From Firmicutes bacterium UBA1764 (GTDB lineage Bacteria > Bacillota > Clostridia > Peptostreptococcales > Anaerovoracaceae), in assembly GCA_002315535.1 (NCBI GenBank), contig DCHA01000057.1, positions 1 to 64,000 of the forward strand: a DNA stretch of 64,000 nucleotides. Reading direction: 5' to 3'. Every line of letters starts with the position of its first letter. The first letter of the stretch is position 1. Position numbers and translations under genes: made by a program. Shown piece by piece: positions 1 to 8,163 of the stretch. The notes under the pieces are model-generated. The model saw only the letters and a program-made list of their open reading frames with translations, had not been told where the DNA came from and did not search any database.

Positions 1-48
1 TGAACTACTGTCCTTAAGAACACACGGCATTTGCCTGAGTCTTTTTCG

Positions 49-480
49 TTAGAATGGCAGGTCGTCATCAGTTAATTTGGATTCTGATTTTGCATTTTCC
101 TCGATCTTTTCAAAGCCCTGCGGAATCTCTGCCGGCTCTAAGGCAGGTGGCTCCTCCTTTGAGCTCTTCTTCCACTGAAGGAACTCAACCCTATTCGCAA
201 TGATTTCGTCGGTATAGTAGGTTTTTCCATCCTTTTCGTACTTTCTTGTATGAAGAGCCCCATCGACTGCTATAAGGTTTCCCTTTTCTGTAAACTTCTC
301 CAGATTTTCAGCAGTTTTGCCAAAGCAAACCATGCTCGGAAAATCCGTTTCCTTTTCACCGTCCTTGCTCCTTCCCCTATCGATAGCAAGAGTGAATCTG
401 CAGTAGCTTACATTTCCGCTTGAGCTTTTTTCAAGCAAAGGATCCTTTGTAAGCCTCCCAACAAACATTATTTTGTTCAT
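49..480 (-). CDS. ssb: Single-stranded DNA-binding protein (second copy)
   Basis: This 143-residue protein binds single-stranded DNA during replication, repair or recombination. It has the OB-fold pattern of SSB from residue 1 (MNKIMFVGRLTKDP, then CRFTLAIDRGR and FPSMVCFGKTAENLEKF), a variable low-complexity stretch at about 105-135, and the acidic C-terminal tip DDDLPF that docks partner proteins. It is clearly related to the ssb between rpsF and rpsR at 6044-6460 but sits alone here. A good ribosome binding site (AGGAGG) precedes the ATG. In Bacillota a second SSB often serves natural transformation or mobile DNA; which role applies here cannot be told from sequence. Confidence 0.93.
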   Translation of the reverse strand: MNKIMFVGRLTKDPLLEKSSSGNVSYCRFTLAIDRGRSKDGEKETDFPSMVCFGKTAENLEKFTEKGNLIAVDGALHTRKYEKDGKTYYTDEIIANRVEFLQWKKSSKEEPPALEPAEIPQGFEKIEENAKSESKLTDDDLPF

Positions 481-523
481 AAATAAATCCTCCTTTTTGA
501 ACTAACAATAGTTTACTATAAAT

Positions 524-552
524 GTAATAATATGTAAATACATAAAATGTAA
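524..552 (-). promoter_or_regulatory. Candidate promoter of the second ssb
   Basis: On the minus strand an A/T-rich stretch carries TTTACA followed after about 17 bases by TAAACT, with alternative TATTAT and TATAGT hexamers overlapping. It lies 40-70 bases upstream of the ssb start. The exact hexamers are uncertain because the region is so A/T-rich. Confidence 0.35.
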
Positions 553-580
553 ATATTCTGTAAAAAAATCCGTGTTTTTC

Positions 581-609
581 TTGCAATTTCAAGCCTTAGA
601 GCGTAGACT
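581..609 (+). promoter_or_regulatory. Promoter of the peptide/nickel ABC operon
   Basis: TTGCAA and TAGACT are separated by exactly 17 bases, a plausible sigma-A promoter. It predicts a leader of about 110 bases before the lipoprotein gene. In that leader a small hairpin (GGGGA, loop TTTG, TCCCC, positions 677-690) lies upstream of the AAGGAG ribosome binding site. Confidence 0.5.
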
Positions 610-727
610 AGTAGGTAGAATTTTTATCAATCTTGTCTGCTTCGTTCTAGAACCGCGGGGCTATACCATATTTCCGGGGGATTTGTCCCCAAATAACCGA
701 TAAGCCGAATAGGCATAAGGAGAAAAA

Positions 728-2254
728 ATGAAAAAAGTATTAGCACTCGTTTTAGCAATGACTATGCTTGTGGGCCTTGCAGCATGCGGAGGCTCCGGCA
801 GCAGCCAGCCGGTTGAACCTGCCAAAAAAGAACACGGCAATGAAATTGTTGTTGGTATTCCACAGGACCTCGGCGACAGCCTTGATCCTTATCAGATGTC
901 CTCTGCGGGCACAAGAGAGATTCTTACCAATGTTTTTGAAGGCCTTTATAAGCCTAATTCAGACGGAGACTATGTTCCTGCAATCGCAAGCTCATGCGAG
1001 ATTTCAGAGGATGGTCTCACCTATACCTTCCATCTTAATGAAGGCGTAACATTCCACAACGGAAAAACACTCACAAATGCTGACCTTGAGTATTCCTTCG
1101 CAAAGTGCGCAGAGACTACACTCGACAGCAGTCTTCCGAAGTTCTTTGCAAATGCTGACATCACAGTAAACGGCAAGGGACAGGTTATCGTGCAGCTCAA
1201 AGAGGCTATGAGCGACATATTTGCTTATATTTCTCTTATCTATATTATTCCTGCTGACTATGCTGACCAGCTTACCGCACCTATAGGAACAGGTCCGTAC
1301 AAGTTTGTCAGCCGCAGCGTTCAGGAAAATGTAATCCTTGAAAAGTTCGAAGAATACTACGGTGAAAAGGCAAAGATCGACAAGATTACCTGTAAGGTAT
1401 TCGAGGATGGCACCGCTCTTGTTACAGCACTTAATGCCGGAGCAATCGACTTCGCAACACATCTTTCACTCGATCAGGTAGCAGGCGTTGGCTCTGATTA
1501 CCAGGTAATCGAAGGAACAACAAATGTAGTTCAGGCTCTTTACATTAACAATGCTGCTAAGCCATTTGACGACATCAGAGTTCGCCAGGCTCTTTGCTAT
1601 GCAGTAAACGTAGATGATGTTCTTCAGCTTGTTGCTAATGGACATGGAACAAAGCTTGGTACATCAATCTATCCTTCATTTAAGAAGTACTTTGACAGCA
1701 GCCTTGTTGGATATTATAAGTACGATGTTGAAAAGGCTAAGTCACTTCTTGCAGAAGCAGGCTATCCAAACGGCTTTGATATGACTATTACAGTTCCATC
1801 TGTTTATCCAATTCACGTTAACACTGCACTTGTTATTGCAGAGCAGCTCAAGGCTGCAGGAATCAATGCACAGGTTCAGGAAGTTGAATGGAACACCTGG
1901 CTGACAGATGTATATTCAAACAGAGATTTCGAAACAACAGTAAGCGGCTTTGATGCATCAACACTTACTGCAAATGCTCTTCTTGAAAGATGGACAAGTG
2001 GTCACAAGAAGAACATGATCAATTTCGCAAATTCAGAATATGATGAATATATGACAAAGGCTAACTCAACAACAGATGAGGCTGAAAGAACAAAGCTCTT
2101 TATTGCCGCATCCAGAGTTCTTACTGAGAATGCCGCAAACGTATATATTCAGGATGCTGCAGAATTTACAGTTATGAATGGACTCCTTGACGGATACCAG
2201 TCATATCCTCTTTATAGAATTAATTTTGCAAGTCTATACTACACAGATTTATAG
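728..2254 (+). CDS. Peptide/nickel-type ABC transporter substrate-binding lipoprotein
   Basis: This 508-residue lipoprotein captures the substrate outside the membrane for the four transporter genes that follow. A signal peptide (MKKVLALVLAMTMLVGLAAC) ends in the lipobox LAAC with Cys20 as lipidation site. The mature part is a family-5 extracellular binding protein: GIPQDLGDSLDPYQ, then NVFEGLYKP, SEDGLTYTFHLNEGVTFHNGKTLTNAD and IRVRQALCYAVN, all hallmark stretches of OppA/DppA/NikA proteins. Length is usual for the family. The first gene of the operon, it has an AAGGAG site upstream. Whether the ligand is a peptide, nickel chelate or another small molecule cannot be decided. Confidence 0.93.
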   Translation: MKKVLALVLAMTMLVGLAACGGSGSSQPVEPAKKEHGNEIVVGIPQDLGDSLDPYQMSSAGTREILTNVFEGLYKPNSDGDYVPAIASSCEISEDGLTYTFHLNEGVTFHNGKTLTNADLEYSFAKCAETTLDSSLPKFFANADITVNGKGQVIVQLKEAMSDIFAYISLIYIIPADYADQLTAPIGTGPYKFVSRSVQENVILEKFEEYYGEKAKIDKITCKVFEDGTALVTALNAGAIDFATHLSLDQVAGVGSDYQVIEGTTNVVQALYINNAAKPFDDIRVRQALCYAVNVDDVLQLVANGHGTKLGTSIYPSFKKYFDSSLVGYYKYDVEKAKSLLAEAGYPNGFDMTITVPSVYPIHVNTALVIAEQLKAAGINAQVQEVEWNTWLTDVYSNRDFETTVSGFDASTLTANALLERWTSGHKKNMINFANSEYDEYMTKANSTTDEAERTKLFIAASRVLTENAANVYIQDAAEFTVMNGLLDGYQSYPLYRINFASLYYTDL

Positions 2255-2295
2255 GAAGAGTTTGATTAGCCTCAGGGCTGACCAAAAAATTAGCA

Positions 2296-3234
2296 ATGAA
2301 GTATTTTCTTAAAAAACTTATTACGCTGATTGTAACTCTGATTATAATCTCGTTCCTCGCATTTTGTGCCTTCCAGCTGATAGGCGATCCTATCGCAAGC
2401 ATGCTGGGGACAAATGCAACTCCCGAGGCTGTTGCTGAGCTCAAAGAATCTCTTGGCTTTAACAGGCCGATTTTAGTGCGCTATTTTGAGTGGCTCACCA
2501 ATTTCGTAAAGGGTGATTTCGGAACATCATACAGCTATAATCTGCCTGTATTCGGCATGGTTATGCCAAAGCTCGGCGTAACTGTGTTCCTTACCATTAT
2601 TGCGTTCCTTTTGACCGTAGTAGTATCCATTCCTCTGGGGGCTCTGGCCGCAAGAAAAGAGAATGGTATATTCGATCGACTCATATTAATCATCGATCAG
2701 GTCGTTATGGCAATTCCGCCGTTTTTCATCGGAATACTTTTAACATGTATATTCGGAGTAGCCCTGCGTTTATTTACGCCGGGTCTGTTTGTGTCCTTTA
2801 AAGAAAATCCGAGCGGCTTTATCGGCTACATGATTTTCCCTGCAATCTCAATTGCAATTCCGAGAATCGCAATGACGGTAAAGATGTTCCGCTCATCTAT
2901 CATTTCGCAGATGCAAAAAGATTACATCAGGACCGCATATGCCAGAGGCGCAAACAGCAAGAGAGCGCTGAAGGAGCACGCAATTAAAAACGCAATCATT
3001 CCGGTAATCAGCTTCCTTGCAGTTTCTCTTTCCGAGATGCTCGCAAGCTGCATAGTAATCGAGCAGATTTTCTCTGTTCCGGGAATCGGCAGACTGCTTG
3101 TATCATCTATTGGTACAAGAGACTTCACCGTAGTTCTTGCAATAGTAATGATACTTGCAAGCTGGGTTGTAATTGTAAACTTTATCGCAGATATCATCTA
3201 CCAGGTAATAGATCCGAGGATTAGGTTTAATTAA
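2296..3234 (+). CDS. Peptide/nickel-type ABC permease (DppB/NikB class)
   Basis: This 312-residue integral membrane subunit forms half of the import channel. It has the DppB layout: an N-terminal membrane helix (residues about 9-30), a periplasmic loop with the conserved stretch LGFNRPILVRYFEWLTN..GDFGTSYS, and four or five C-terminal helices. The cytoplasmic coupling loop that contacts the ATPases (YIRTAYARGANSKRALKEHAIKNA) is clear. It lies 41 bases after the binding protein. No strong ribosome binding site is visible before the ATG, so its translation may be weaker than that of the lipoprotein. Confidence 0.93.
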   Translation: MKYFLKKLITLIVTLIIISFLAFCAFQLIGDPIASMLGTNATPEAVAELKESLGFNRPILVRYFEWLTNFVKGDFGTSYSYNLPVFGMVMPKLGVTVFLTIIAFLLTVVVSIPLGALAARKENGIFDRLILIIDQVVMAIPPFFIGILLTCIFGVALRLFTPGLFVSFKENPSGFIGYMIFPAISIAIPRIAMTVKMFRSSIISQMQKDYIRTAYARGANSKRALKEHAIKNAIIPVISFLAVSLSEMLASCIVIEQIFSVPGIGRLLVSSIGTRDFTVVLAIVMILASWVVIVNFIADIIYQVIDPRIRFN

Positions 3235-3235
3235 T

Positions 3236-4057
3236 ATGCAAAAGAATAAGATTAAAAAACTTAATTGGATGGTCTATACCGGCGGCATTATTACGGCGAT
3301 TATTTTTATCATTGTATTAATCGGTCGTTTTTACACACCATATGATCCGTCCGCAATGAACGGCCAGCTGAGACTCGCAGGCCCGAGCCTTGCGCATATT
3401 ATGGGCTGCGACAACTTCGGCCGCGATATTTTCTCGCGCGTTGTTGAGGGCGCAGGAACAACGCTTACCATTGCGGTGCTTGTAATATTAATTGGCGCAA
3501 GCGTAGGCATTTTCATCGGTGCACTGACAGGTTATTTCGGCGGCGTAGTTGATGAAGTGTTTATGAGAGTGTGCGATCTTATCACCGCCTTCCCAAGCAT
3601 CATGCTTGCACTTATCATCATCGCAATTCTGTCCCCGAGCGAAAAGAATATTATCTGGTGTCTTGCGATTCTGTTTATTCCGAGCTTTGCCAGAGTTACC
3701 AGATCGGAAATGGTAAAGCAAAAGAGTCAGAACTATGTCAAGCTAGCCAAGCTTATGGGCGCAGGCTCATTTAGAATTATTTTCGTTCACATTTTGCCGA
3801 ACATGGTTCCGGTACTTCTTCCGACTATTACTATAGGATTTAATAACGCAGTGCTTGCCGAAGCGAGCATGAGCTTTTTAGGCGTTGGCGTAAGCGCAAA
3901 TAAGCCATCGCTTGGACGCATGCTGTCCGAGTCTCAGAACTTCCTTGTTACAGGGGCTCCCTGGTATGCGATAAGCGTAGGACTTGCAATTGTGCTTCTT
4001 ATTTTGGGACTTTCACTTCTTGGTGAAGGACTGCAGCAGTGGAGGAGAAATCGCTAA
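3236..4057 (+). CDS. Peptide/nickel-type ABC permease (DppC/NikC class)
   Basis: This 273-residue second channel subunit follows the DppB-type permease almost without a gap. The DppC family is recognised by the early stretch GCDNFGRDIFSRVVEGAGTTL, several hydrophobic helices, and the coupling loop with LAKLMGAGSFRIIFVHILPN. The C-terminus FLGVGVSANKPSLGRML is also typical. It shares its stop codon with the start of the next gene (TAATG), a sign of translational coupling inside the operon. Confidence 0.93.
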   Translation: MQKNKIKKLNWMVYTGGIITAIIFIIVLIGRFYTPYDPSAMNGQLRLAGPSLAHIMGCDNFGRDIFSRVVEGAGTTLTIAVLVILIGASVGIFIGALTGYFGGVVDEVFMRVCDLITAFPSIMLALIIIAILSPSEKNIIWCLAILFIPSFARVTRSEMVKQKSQNYVKLAKLMGAGSFRIIFVHILPNMVPVLLPTITIGFNNAVLAEASMSFLGVGVSANKPSLGRMLSESQNFLVTGAPWYAISVGLAIVLLILGLSLLGEGLQQWRRNR

Positions 4058-4845
4058 TGCTCGAGGTTAAGGATTTAAGAATAAAGTTCATATCAAGACC
4101 TGATAAGTACGCGGTTGACGGGGTTAGCTTCGAAATAAATGACGGGGAGATACTCGGACTCGTTGGTGAGAGCGGCTCCGGTAAATCAGTTACTGCGATG
4201 ACCATTTCGGGGTTGCTGCAAAAGTCCTTAATTGAATTTGAAGGAAACGTTTTGGTTGGCGGCAAGGAAATGCTTGCAACCGATCGTGAGGATATTCACG
4301 AGATGCAGGGCACCGATATCGCTGTTGTATTCCAGGAGCCGATGACGGCGCTTGACCCTGTAATGAAGGTTGGTCCTCAGGTTGAGGAGGCTATCAGGAT
4401 TCATTATCCCGAGATTAGCGCAGAGGAAAGAAAGAAGATGGCGCTTGATGCGATGAAGCAGGCAGAGCTTTACGATGTCGAGAATGTTTACGAGAAATAT
4501 CCTCACACGCTTTCAGGCGGCATGCTTCAGAGAATATGCATTGCGGCGGCAATCATATCAAAGCCGAAGCTTCTTATCGCGGATGAACCGACAACTGCCT
4601 TGGACGTGACAACACAGTCCCATATTATTGCGCTTCTTAAAAAGATTAATAAAGAGCAGGGCACAACCATTCTCTTTATTTCGCATAACCTTGCAGTAGT
4701 GCATGCGCTTTGTGATAAGGTTATTGTTATGCAGAGGGGCAAGATTGTTGAAAACGGCAGCGCCGATGAAGTGTTTAACAATCCGAAAAATGACTATACC
4801 AAGAATTTACTTGCGTCTATTCCAAGTCGCGATAAAAGATACTAA
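4057..4845 (+). CDS. Peptide/nickel-type ABC ATPase (DppD/NikD class)
   Basis: This 262-residue ATP-hydrolysing subunit powers import. Walker A is GESGSGKS (residues 37-44), the signature is LSGGM, and Walker B is LLIADEP followed by the D-loop TALD. I place the start at the ATG overlapping the previous stop (TAATG), because GGAGGAG lies 9-15 bases upstream; an in-frame GTG further upstream would overlap that ribosome binding site. The protein is shorter than a typical DppD (about 320 residues) and lacks most of the usual C-terminal oligopeptide extension, which resembles NikD in length. Confidence 0.92.
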   Translation: MLEVKDLRIKFISRPDKYAVDGVSFEINDGEILGLVGESGSGKSVTAMTISGLLQKSLIEFEGNVLVGGKEMLATDREDIHEMQGTDIAVVFQEPMTALDPVMKVGPQVEEAIRIHYPEISAEERKKMALDAMKQAELYDVENVYEKYPHTLSGGMLQRICIAAAIISKPKLLIADEPTTALDVTTQSHIIALLKKINKEQGTTILFISHNLAVVHALCDKVIVMQRGKIVENGSADEVFNNPKNDYTKNLLASIPSRDKRY

Positions 4846-4849
4846 TTAG

Positions 4850-5587
4850 ATGGAAAAAGAATTAATACTCAGTGTAAAGGATGTGTGCAGCACCTATAAA
4901 ATGACAGGCCTCGCAGGACGCAAGAAGAGCGTCGGCGTACTTGACCATGTCAATTTTGAAATACGCAGTGGCCAGGTTTTCGGCCTTGTGGGGGAGAGTG
5001 GCTCCGGCAAATCAACCCTGGCAAAGGCTATACTTGGCATGACTGATTACACCGGGGAAATTACGCATTACAGCAAGCGTCCTCAGATGGTTTTCCAGGA
5101 TCCGTATTCATCGCTGAATCCTTATATGACTATCGGCCGCCTGCTCGAGGAGCCGCTTCGCATTTACGGCAAATATGATAAGGATGAAATAGATAAGAGG
5201 GTCAGGAAGACCATCGTTGAGGTTGGGCTTAGCGAGGACATGCTGAGTCACAAGCCCGCCCAGCTTTCCGGAGGCCAGCGCCAGAGAGTTTCAATTGGCG
5301 CCGCACTTATCACTCGTCCGAAATTCCTTATTCTCGACGAGCCGGTATCAGCTCTGGATGTTACCATTCAGGCGCAGATCTTGCAGCTTTTGGCAGACCT
5401 AAGGCGTGAGCTTGATCTTAGCTATCTCTTTATCTCGCACGATTTAAATATTGTGTACCAGCTTTGTGATTATGTTCTCGTTATGAAGAACGGCCGCGTT
5501 GTTGAGCAGGCCTCTGTACAGAAGCTGTTTGAAAATCCGCAGGAAGAATATACAAAGCAACTGCTTGCCGCATCAAGCTTTGAATAA
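4850..5587 (+). CDS. Peptide/nickel-type ABC ATPase (DppF/NikE class)
   Basis: This 245-residue partner of the upstream ATPase completes the heterodimeric motor. It shows Walker [11 protein letters not shown]-loop [16 protein letters not shown], signature LSGGQRQRV and Walker [13 protein letters not shown]. Like its partner it is compact, ending soon after the H-loop region, and lacks the C-terminal extension of DppF. It starts four bases after the previous stop. No terminator is obvious before the ribosomal-protein promoter, so some read-through into rpsF is possible. Confidence 0.92.
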   Translation: MEKELILSVKDVCSTYKMTGLAGRKKSVGVLDHVNFEIRSGQVFGLVGESGSGKSTLAKAILGMTDYTGEITHYSKRPQMVFQDPYSSLNPYMTIGRLLEEPLRIYGKYDKDEIDKRVRKTIVEVGLSEDMLSHKPAQLSGGQRQRVSIGAALITRPKFLILDEPVSALDVTIQAQILQLLADLRRELDLSYLFISHDLNIVYQLCDYVLVMKNGRVVEQASVQKLFENPQEEYTKQLLAASSFE

Positions 5588-5602
5588 TACTAAATATAGT
5601 AC

Positions 5603-5631
5603 TTGCAATGCTCCGGCATTTTGCATATAAT
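5603..5631 (+). promoter_or_regulatory. Promoter of rpsF-ssb-rpsR
   Basis: TTGCAA and a perfect TATAAT are separated by exactly 17 bases. The predicted transcription start, near 5638, falls just before the first base-paired arm of the leader. Confidence 0.75.
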
Positions 5632-5637
5632 AATTAG

Positions 5638-5741
5638 GCGTTCGTCTGCGCAGGTATTTTCCTGTGTCCAAATTCACACAGACGAAGTTCTCTGCCGGGA
5701 GGGAGAATCCCGGCCACACACGACCATAGGGAGGTGAAAGA
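5638..5741 (+). promoter_or_regulatory. Structured leader of rpsF (candidate S6:S18 autoregulatory leader)
   Basis: The predicted mRNA leader folds into a long-range stem (TTCGTCTG at 5641-5648 with CAGACGAA at 5679-5686) enclosing a small hairpin (CAGG, TATTTT, CCTG, 5651-5664). A second strong hairpin follows (GCCGGGA at 5694-5700 with TCCCGGC at 5708-5714), then the AGGGAGGTG ribosome binding site. Leaders of rpsF operons in many bacteria bind the S6:S18 complex for feedback control. The position and folding fit that role, but I could not confirm the conserved S18-binding bulge. Confidence 0.5.
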
Positions 5742-6026
5742 ATGAACAAGTATGAACTGATGTTTATCATCGATCCAACTCTCGAAGATGCTAAGAAGGA
5801 AGCTTATATTGAAGACGTTAAGAACATTATAGGCGCTGAAGCAGTATCTGACACAGATGTATGGGGACTCAAGAAGCTTGCTTATCCTATCCAGAAGAAG
5901 ACAGAAGGTTACTTCGTAGTTATGCACTTTAATGCAGAACCAACTCTTCCAAAGGAACTGGACAGAAGACTTAGAATTTCCGACAACTGCATGAGACACA
6001 TCATCGTTAATTTAGACGAGAAGTAG
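5742..6026 (+). CDS. rpsF: 30S ribosomal protein S6
   Basis: Ribosomal protein S6, 94 residues, binds S18 and 16S rRNA in the platform of the small subunit. The start MNKYELMFIIDPTLED, the central WGLKKLAYPIQKKTEGYFVVMHF and the end RRLRISDNCMRHIIVNLDEK are diagnostic. Length is normal for Clostridia. It is first in the classical order rpsF-ssb-rpsR and is preceded by a strong AGGGAGGTG site. Confidence 0.98.
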   Translation: MNKYELMFIIDPTLEDAKKEAYIEDVKNIIGAEAVSDTDVWGLKKLAYPIQKKTEGYFVVMHFNAEPTLPKELDRRLRISDNCMRHIIVNLDEK

Positions 6027-6043
6027 AAAAGGTGGTATAAGGT

Positions 6044-6460
6044 ATGAATTCAGTATCATTAATCGGAAGATTAACAAAGGACCCTGAGGTTCGCTACGGA
6101 GCTGAAAGCCAGAGCGCATATTGCAGATTTACTATTGCAATTGATCGCGGCAAGGATCGCAACGGCGAAGACATGGGCGCAGATTTTCCTGGTATTGTTT
6201 GCTTTGGCAAGACAGCTGAGAACTGCGAAAGATTCCTGAAGAAGGGCCGTTTAGTCGGTGTTCAAGGAAGAATCCGTACCGGAAAATATGAAAAGAACGG
6301 CCAGACCGTTTATACTACTGACATCTATGCAGACAGAGTCGAATTCCTTGAATGGGGAGATAAATCCGAGGGCGCAAGCGCAAAGCCTGCAAGCTCAATG
6401 GGTGAGACATCACTGCCTGGCGGATTCAGCCAGCTGACAGATGATGATATTCCATTCTAG
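6044..6460 (+). CDS. ssb: Single-stranded DNA-binding protein
   Basis: The 138-residue housekeeping SSB coats single-stranded DNA and recruits replication and repair proteins. The OB-fold is visible (MNSVSLIGRLTKDPEVRYG, YCRFTIAIDRGKDR, FPGIVCFGKTAENCERFLKKGRLVGVQG, GQTVYTTDIYADRVEFLEW), followed by a short flexible linker and the conserved tail DDDIPF. It sits between rpsF and rpsR, the standard place in Bacillota. A divergent paralogue lies at 49-480. Confidence 0.97.
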   Translation: MNSVSLIGRLTKDPEVRYGAESQSAYCRFTIAIDRGKDRNGEDMGADFPGIVCFGKTAENCERFLKKGRLVGVQGRIRTGKYEKNGQTVYTTDIYADRVEFLEWGDKSEGASAKPASSMGETSLPGGFSQLTDDDIPF

Positions 6461-6497
6461 GAGAATCTAGGTTAGTTAAGTTTTAAGGAGAAATAAA

Positions 6498-6761
6498 ATG
6501 CCATACGAAGGAAAAGAAAACAGAGGCGGCAGAAAGAACTTCAATACAATGCATCGTAAGAAGGTTTGCCAGTTCTGTGCAGAAAAGTCTGAATACATCG
6601 ACTTTAAGGATGTAGATACTCTTAAGAAGTATGTTACCGAAAGAGGTAAGATTCTTCCAAGAAGAATTACTGGTACATGCACAATGCACCAGAGAGAAGT
6701 TACAAAGGCTATCAAGAGAGCAAGAACAGTTGCTTTAATGCCATTTGACGCAGATCTCTAA
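6498..6761 (+). CDS. rpsR: 30S ribosomal protein S18
   Basis: S18 (87 residues) pairs with S6 in the small-subunit platform. The core [60 protein letters not shown] is unmistakable. The CxxC pair and a later Cys-x-x-His (CTMH) could form a zinc site, as in C+ variants of S18 (inference). Last gene of its operon, it is followed 11 bases later by a strong terminator. Confidence 0.98.
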   Translation: MPYEGKENRGGRKNFNTMHRKKVCQFCAEKSEYIDFKDVDTLKKYVTERGKILPRRITGTCTMHQREVTKAIKRARTVALMPFDADL

Positions 6762-6772
6762 AGAGTAAATAA

Positions 6773-6797
6773 ACCGGACCAAGTGGTCCGGTTTTTT
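6773..6797 (+). terminator. Terminator of rpsF-ssb-rpsR
   Basis: A perfect 8-bp stem (ACCGGACC with GGTCCGGT, loop AAGT) is followed by six T residues. It also faces the 3' end of the minus-strand aminotransferase. Confidence 0.93.
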
Positions 6798-6804
6798 CGT
6801 GCAA

Positions 6805-8016
6805 TTAATTAAAAACAAATTGTTCCAATCTGTTAAAGGCTTCTATTAGCCTGCTCTTTGGCAGAGCCAGATTCATGCGTATGCAGTTTTGCCCAAAGAA
6901 GTCTTCGCCGTTTTGCCAGTCGACTCCGGCCTCAAGGCCCTTCTTCATAAGCTCGGCATGAGTCATATTATGCTTTGCTAAATACTCGCTGCAATCAATA
7001 AAGAACATGTAGGTTCCCTGAGGCTTTGAAACGCTGACTCCGGCAAGCTTTTCATTTACAAACCTTGTTGCGTAGTTTGCATTGTCTGTCAGTACTGTTA
7101 AAAGCTCTTCAAGCCATTCTTCGCCTCCGGCATTAAAGCCCCCAATCAGGGCATATTGAGAGAGGATATTCATTGAGTTGTAGAAGCACTCGCCCTCGGT
7201 CTTTAATATTTTATCCCTAAGCTCTTTGTTATATATTATGTGATAAGATCCGATAAAGCCCGCAAGATTAAAGGTCTTTGTCGGAGCATATAAAGCAACA
7301 GTGCGCATTCTTGCGTCTTCGCTGATGCTTTGAGTCGGGATATGTTTATGGTCGCCCAAAATAATATCAGACCAAATCTCGTCAGAGATAACTGTCATAT
7401 CGTACTTTGCGAAAAGCGTCATTGCTTTTTCGATTTCCCACTTTTCCCACACACGGCCGGTTGGGTTGTGCGGAGAACAGAATATAGCGACCTTAATCTT
7501 TTCGTCCATGATGCGCTTTTCCATATCATCAAAGTCCATTCTGTAGACGCCTTCGGCATCTCTTTTCATCGGGCTGTGAACAGGCGTAAAGCCGGCATCT
7601 GCGAAAACGTGAGTAAAGCCAACATATGTCGGACTGTGAACAAGAACCTTTTCACCCTTTACAAGAAGCGTTCTCAGAACGCTTGATACGCCGCCGAGCA
7701 CTCCGTTTTCATAGCCTATGTTTTCCTTTGAAAGACCCGCAACGCCGTTTCTCTTTGCCTGCCAATTGATTATGGCCTCATAGTATTCATCCTTTGGAAG
7801 ATAATAGCCAAAGCAAGGATGGGCAAGTCTTTGTGCAACAGCCTCTTGAATTCCCGGGTAGGTCGCAAAGTTCATGTCGGCAATCCACATCGGAATATGA
7901 TCGGTGATTCCGTTTTTCAGTTCAATGCCTTTTCTGTACGGGCTTTCAGCCGGTGGATCTACTGCCAGAGCATCACATCCGTGGCGGTCAATTATTGTTT
8001 CAAAATCGTATTTCAT
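6805..8016 (-). CDS. MalY/PatB-type PLP aminotransferase (likely cystathionine beta-lyase)
   Basis: A 403-residue fold-type-I PLP enzyme of the MalY/PatB group, which usually cleaves C-S bonds of cystathionine or cysteine conjugates or transfers amino groups. Family marks: NGITDHIPMWIADMNFATYP near the N-terminus, SPHNPTGRVW (about 181-190), SDEIWSDI, and the PLP lysine in APTKTFNLAG (about Lys247). I start at the second ATG of an ATG-AGA-ATG cluster because AGGCAGG is too close to the first; upstream in-frame codons lack family similarity. Its divergent neighbour is an amino-acid permease, which suggests amino-acid breakdown. Confidence 0.88.
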   Translation of the reverse strand: MKYDFETIIDRHGCDALAVDPPAESPYRKGIELKNGITDHIPMWIADMNFATYPGIQEAVAQRLAHPCFGYYLPKDEYYEAIINWQAKRNGVAGLSKENIGYENGVLGGVSSVLRTLLVKGEKVLVHSPTYVGFTHVFADAGFTPVHSPMKRDAEGVYRMDFDDMEKRIMDEKIKVAIFCSPHNPTGRVWEKWEIEKAMTLFAKYDMTVISDEIWSDIILGDHKHIPTQSISEDARMRTVALYAPTKTFNLAGFIGSYHIIYNKELRDKILKTEGECFYNSMNILSQYALIGGFNAGGEEWLEELLTVLTDNANYATRFVNEKLAGVSVSKPQGTYMFFIDCSEYLAKHNMTHAELMKKGLEAGVDWQNGEDFFGQNCIRMNLALPKSRLIEAFNRLEQFVFN

Positions 8017-8053
8017 TCTCATCCTGCCTTTCGTGCAAAGTGATCTTGAATAT

Positions 8054-8059
8054 AGTATA
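8054..8059 (-). promoter_or_regulatory. Extended -10 of the MalY-type gene
   Basis: On the minus strand TGCTATACT forms an extended -10 element 38 bases upstream of the chosen start. No convincing -35 hexamer is present. Confidence 0.4.
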
Positions 8060-8125
8060 GCAATTGCAGACGGAATTGGAAGTATATGTGACGAATTGCC
8101 CGCACACTTCATCGTGATAAAGTGC

Positions 8126-8131
8126 TATAAT
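8126..8131 (+). promoter_or_regulatory. Extended -10 of the amino-acid permease operon
   Basis: TGCTATAAT, a perfect extended -10, lies 33 bases upstream of the permease ATG. The -35 region is poor, as often seen with extended -10 promoters. Confidence 0.55.
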
Positions 8132-8163
8132 TAATTATTCAAAACACTAAAAGGAGTACCCTT

